Below the pieces are notes generated by a model. It saw only the letters and a list, made by a program, of their open reading frames with translations. It made no database searches and was not told where the DNA came from. The position numbers and the translations under genes are program-made. Shown here piece by piece: positions 7,801 to 8,494 of a DNA stretch of 8,494 nucleotides. Source of the stretch: JBGTLW01 sp041743835 (GTDB taxonomy: Bacteria; Planctomycetota; Phycisphaerae; Phycisphaerales; Phycisphaeraceae); assembly GCA_041743835.1 (NCBI GenBank), contig JBGTLW010000177.1, positions 1 to 8,494 of the forward strand. The letters run 5' to 3'. Within the stretch, counting starts at the first letter, position 1. Each line of letters begins with the position of its first letter.

Positions 7801-8494
7801 GAGGCGTCGCCGGACGACCCCTCCGTGCGTCTGCGTCTGGCTGAGACACTGCTGCGCGTGGGTAAGACACAGGAATCCGAGGCACTTTTGGGCGGGATCG
7901 AGCCCAGCGCGGTCACGGGTCTGCTCAAGGTGATGGCTGCGCGTCAGCGGGGCGAACCCGATGCCGCGATCAAGCTGGTGGATGAAGCGTTGGCCCGGAT
8001 CAAGGACGGCGACTCGCGGAGCCAATCGCTGCTGTATTACCAGCGTGGCGAGGTGCTCGCGGTCGATCGTCAGGACTTCCCCGGTGCCATCCGCGACCTG
8101 CAGCGGGCGATCGAGCTGAACCCGACGATGAGCCAGGCGCGGGTGCTGCTTGCGAACTGCTTTGTCGCAAGCGCTCAGCCGCAGCAGGCCCGTCGGCAGT
8201 TTGAGACGATCCTTCAACAGAACCCCGATGAGGGTCAGGTTCGGCTTCAACTGGTGAACCTCTACATCGCGGACACCGATTTCTCCGCAGCGCGTCGGCT
8301 GCTCGACGATGCCATCACGCGTTCGCCAGAGGTCCCGATCTGGCCCCAGCTCCGCGCTCAGCTCGCGTTGCGTGAGCAGAAGCCCGGCGAGGCGGAAGCC
8401 AACTGGCGCAAGGCTCTGGCACTGCGTGAGAACCCTGCGGTCATCTCGTCGCTGGCTACGCTGATGCTGGATCAGGGGCGGCCGGGCGACGCGC
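4831..8494 (+). CDS. Very large membrane-anchored TPR protein, PrsT-like by position (3' end outside the window)
   Basis: The frame opens at ATG 4831 behind a strong ribosome-binding site and has no stop before the edge, giving at least 1221 residues. The N-terminus is basic (MARRVNTK), followed by one hydrophobic helix (about 9-28) without a lipobox. This suggests an anchor with the remainder in the periplasm. The rest is almost wholly alpha-helical with degenerate TPR units. The clearest are at about 36-70 (GDYKRASEAYVRGIVKEPDN), 424-456, 494-525, 655-687, 753-788, 789-822, 963-997 and 1066-1200, where four or so consecutive units follow the A-x-x-x-x-x-x-A-I-x-x-x-P spacing. No catalytic motif is visible. 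It sits in the exosortase operon, where PrsT-type TPR proteins occur in PEP-CTERM/EPS loci. A scaffold role in polymer assembly, secretion or sorting is inferred from that position. It appears longer than typical PrsT. Another large periplasmic TPR protein remains possible. Confidence 0.88.
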   Translation, partial: MARRVNTKFVIVLCTVLLVLVGGMFVVATRVLNRTAAYFESRGDALLAEGDYKRASEAYVRGIVKEPDNLELLNKYVELAREMPVANVVEARKALNTTRSAIRQAANYYRDRPEQVEMMFAFEKELADLSGGGGAYTGVHQLATTWLSDRPGDPIAQKYRGIAMTHLLSPDMPQDQIAQPEADLSAANAREPKDADVLYHLALYRLKRADMLDRRTGGDPEAAKRMRQEAYEISSAMLAQDPQDTNRIINHLTILLSPAIDQPAEAKLMVDQLEAAVLQSPEPLNRVAAAARAVILMDREEVEQGEGLPRTTRGMLRAKAIHEAALAAHPNNLGYMVMLANQLRVMGYTQQALTLFDKARQSDTSGNFIQTLGESDRKRMATYHAGDLAVHLAGTTQGEERTRWLQHATAAAASLEELVGPSTDLVLKLRGKILLREGKINPALQMLDRAAQASDNRDDETLSLIADAANRRGDWGLAASRLRAIIARRPDLSSLRVGLIDIYLQHRQLDEAAQELETLTALDPQNPEIPRLRAAHRAQNRDFGQALAFYEAQDLDQNPQYLRPLLQAYVEAGREDDARKLIAQRFDANPANLDLLRLAMAVTNDNEQRSAMIARAREAGADSQVLDLFEKQLTGSLQIEDVIALSSQRTEDPLERALSEAQLYLQANRIDDAVTAVNRAAEIAPADPRIVQFRFDLALMQSEFEKAGALADEAARQNIDLANGAFFRARLLAARGQTRAAIESMRQALAAIPVFPEGNRFLGALLRENDQAEQAIEQFELALGFQPDSVQTLLPLASAYASVGRNADAVSAMRRAYRAAPGNASVFNQYASIESAVGQPERALAARFERAERLPGDRDNRRTLAIMLAEQNRYAESVAMMDEIISEEGATRINVVARASVEQATGNPEKGLEVIQQYLATLGDQAEIEDVLVEARYLRLTGNADAMARAYHRAMAMEDKVSRPASREFADVLFQAGQSEAAVTIYRELFEASPDDPSVRLRLAETLLRVGKTQESEALLGGIEPSAVTGLLKVMAARQRGEPDAAIKLVDEALARIKDGDSRSQSLLYYQRGEVLAVDRQDFPGAIRDLQRAIELNPTMSQARVLLANCFVASAQPQQARRQFETILQQNPDEGQVRLQLVNLYIADTDFSAARRLLDDAITRSPEVPIWPQLRAQLALREQKPGEAEANWRKALALRENPAVISSLATLMLDQGRPGDA

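Overview
The window is a GC-rich bacterial segment. It carries one divergent housekeeping gene and the start of an exopolysaccharide/exosortase locus. Exosortase with an EpsI domain, a Wza-type export lipoprotein and a very large TPR protein together indicate a diderm bacterium with a PEP-CTERM-like protein sorting system. The base composition and the style of the proteins fit a planctomycete, most likely class Phycisphaerae. That placement is inference, because no rRNA or other marker gene is present.

Layout: (1) 1-541, minus strand: the N-terminal 180 residues of a GpsA-type glycerol-3-phosphate dehydrogenase, running off the left edge and carrying an unusual low-complexity insert. (2) 542-955: a divergent intergenic region of about 414 bp with an imperfect palindrome, a weak sigma-54-like element and a -10-like hexamer close to the next gene. 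(3) 956-2416, plus strand: a polysaccharide export lipoprotein with a Poly_export domain and two SLBB-type regions, the first split by an insert of about 110 residues. (4) 2422-2466: a strong intrinsic terminator, followed by a leader of about 245 bp. (5) 2711-4813: a 700-residue exosortase fused to a C-terminal EpsI domain, with all three expected active-site residues present. (6) 4831 to the right edge: a membrane-anchored TPR protein of more than 1221 residues, 17 bp downstream of the exosortase and almost certainly in its operon.

Expected joint function: the SLBB lipoprotein would form the outer-membrane outlet for an exopolysaccharide. The exosortase/EpsI protein would cleave, and probably transfer, C-terminal sorting-signal proteins at the inner membrane. 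The TPR protein occupies the place of PrsT-type TPR proteins in known exosortase/EPS loci and would act as a periplasmic scaffold. The chain-length determinant, glycosyltransferases and sorted substrate proteins are not in the window.

I did not find a wholly new system. The least ordinary points are the exosortase-3TM-EpsI architecture, the insert in the export protein, the size of the TPR protein, the GpsA insert, and a terminator plus leader with an ATGA overlap in front of an exosortase start that lacks a Shine-Dalgarno sequence.
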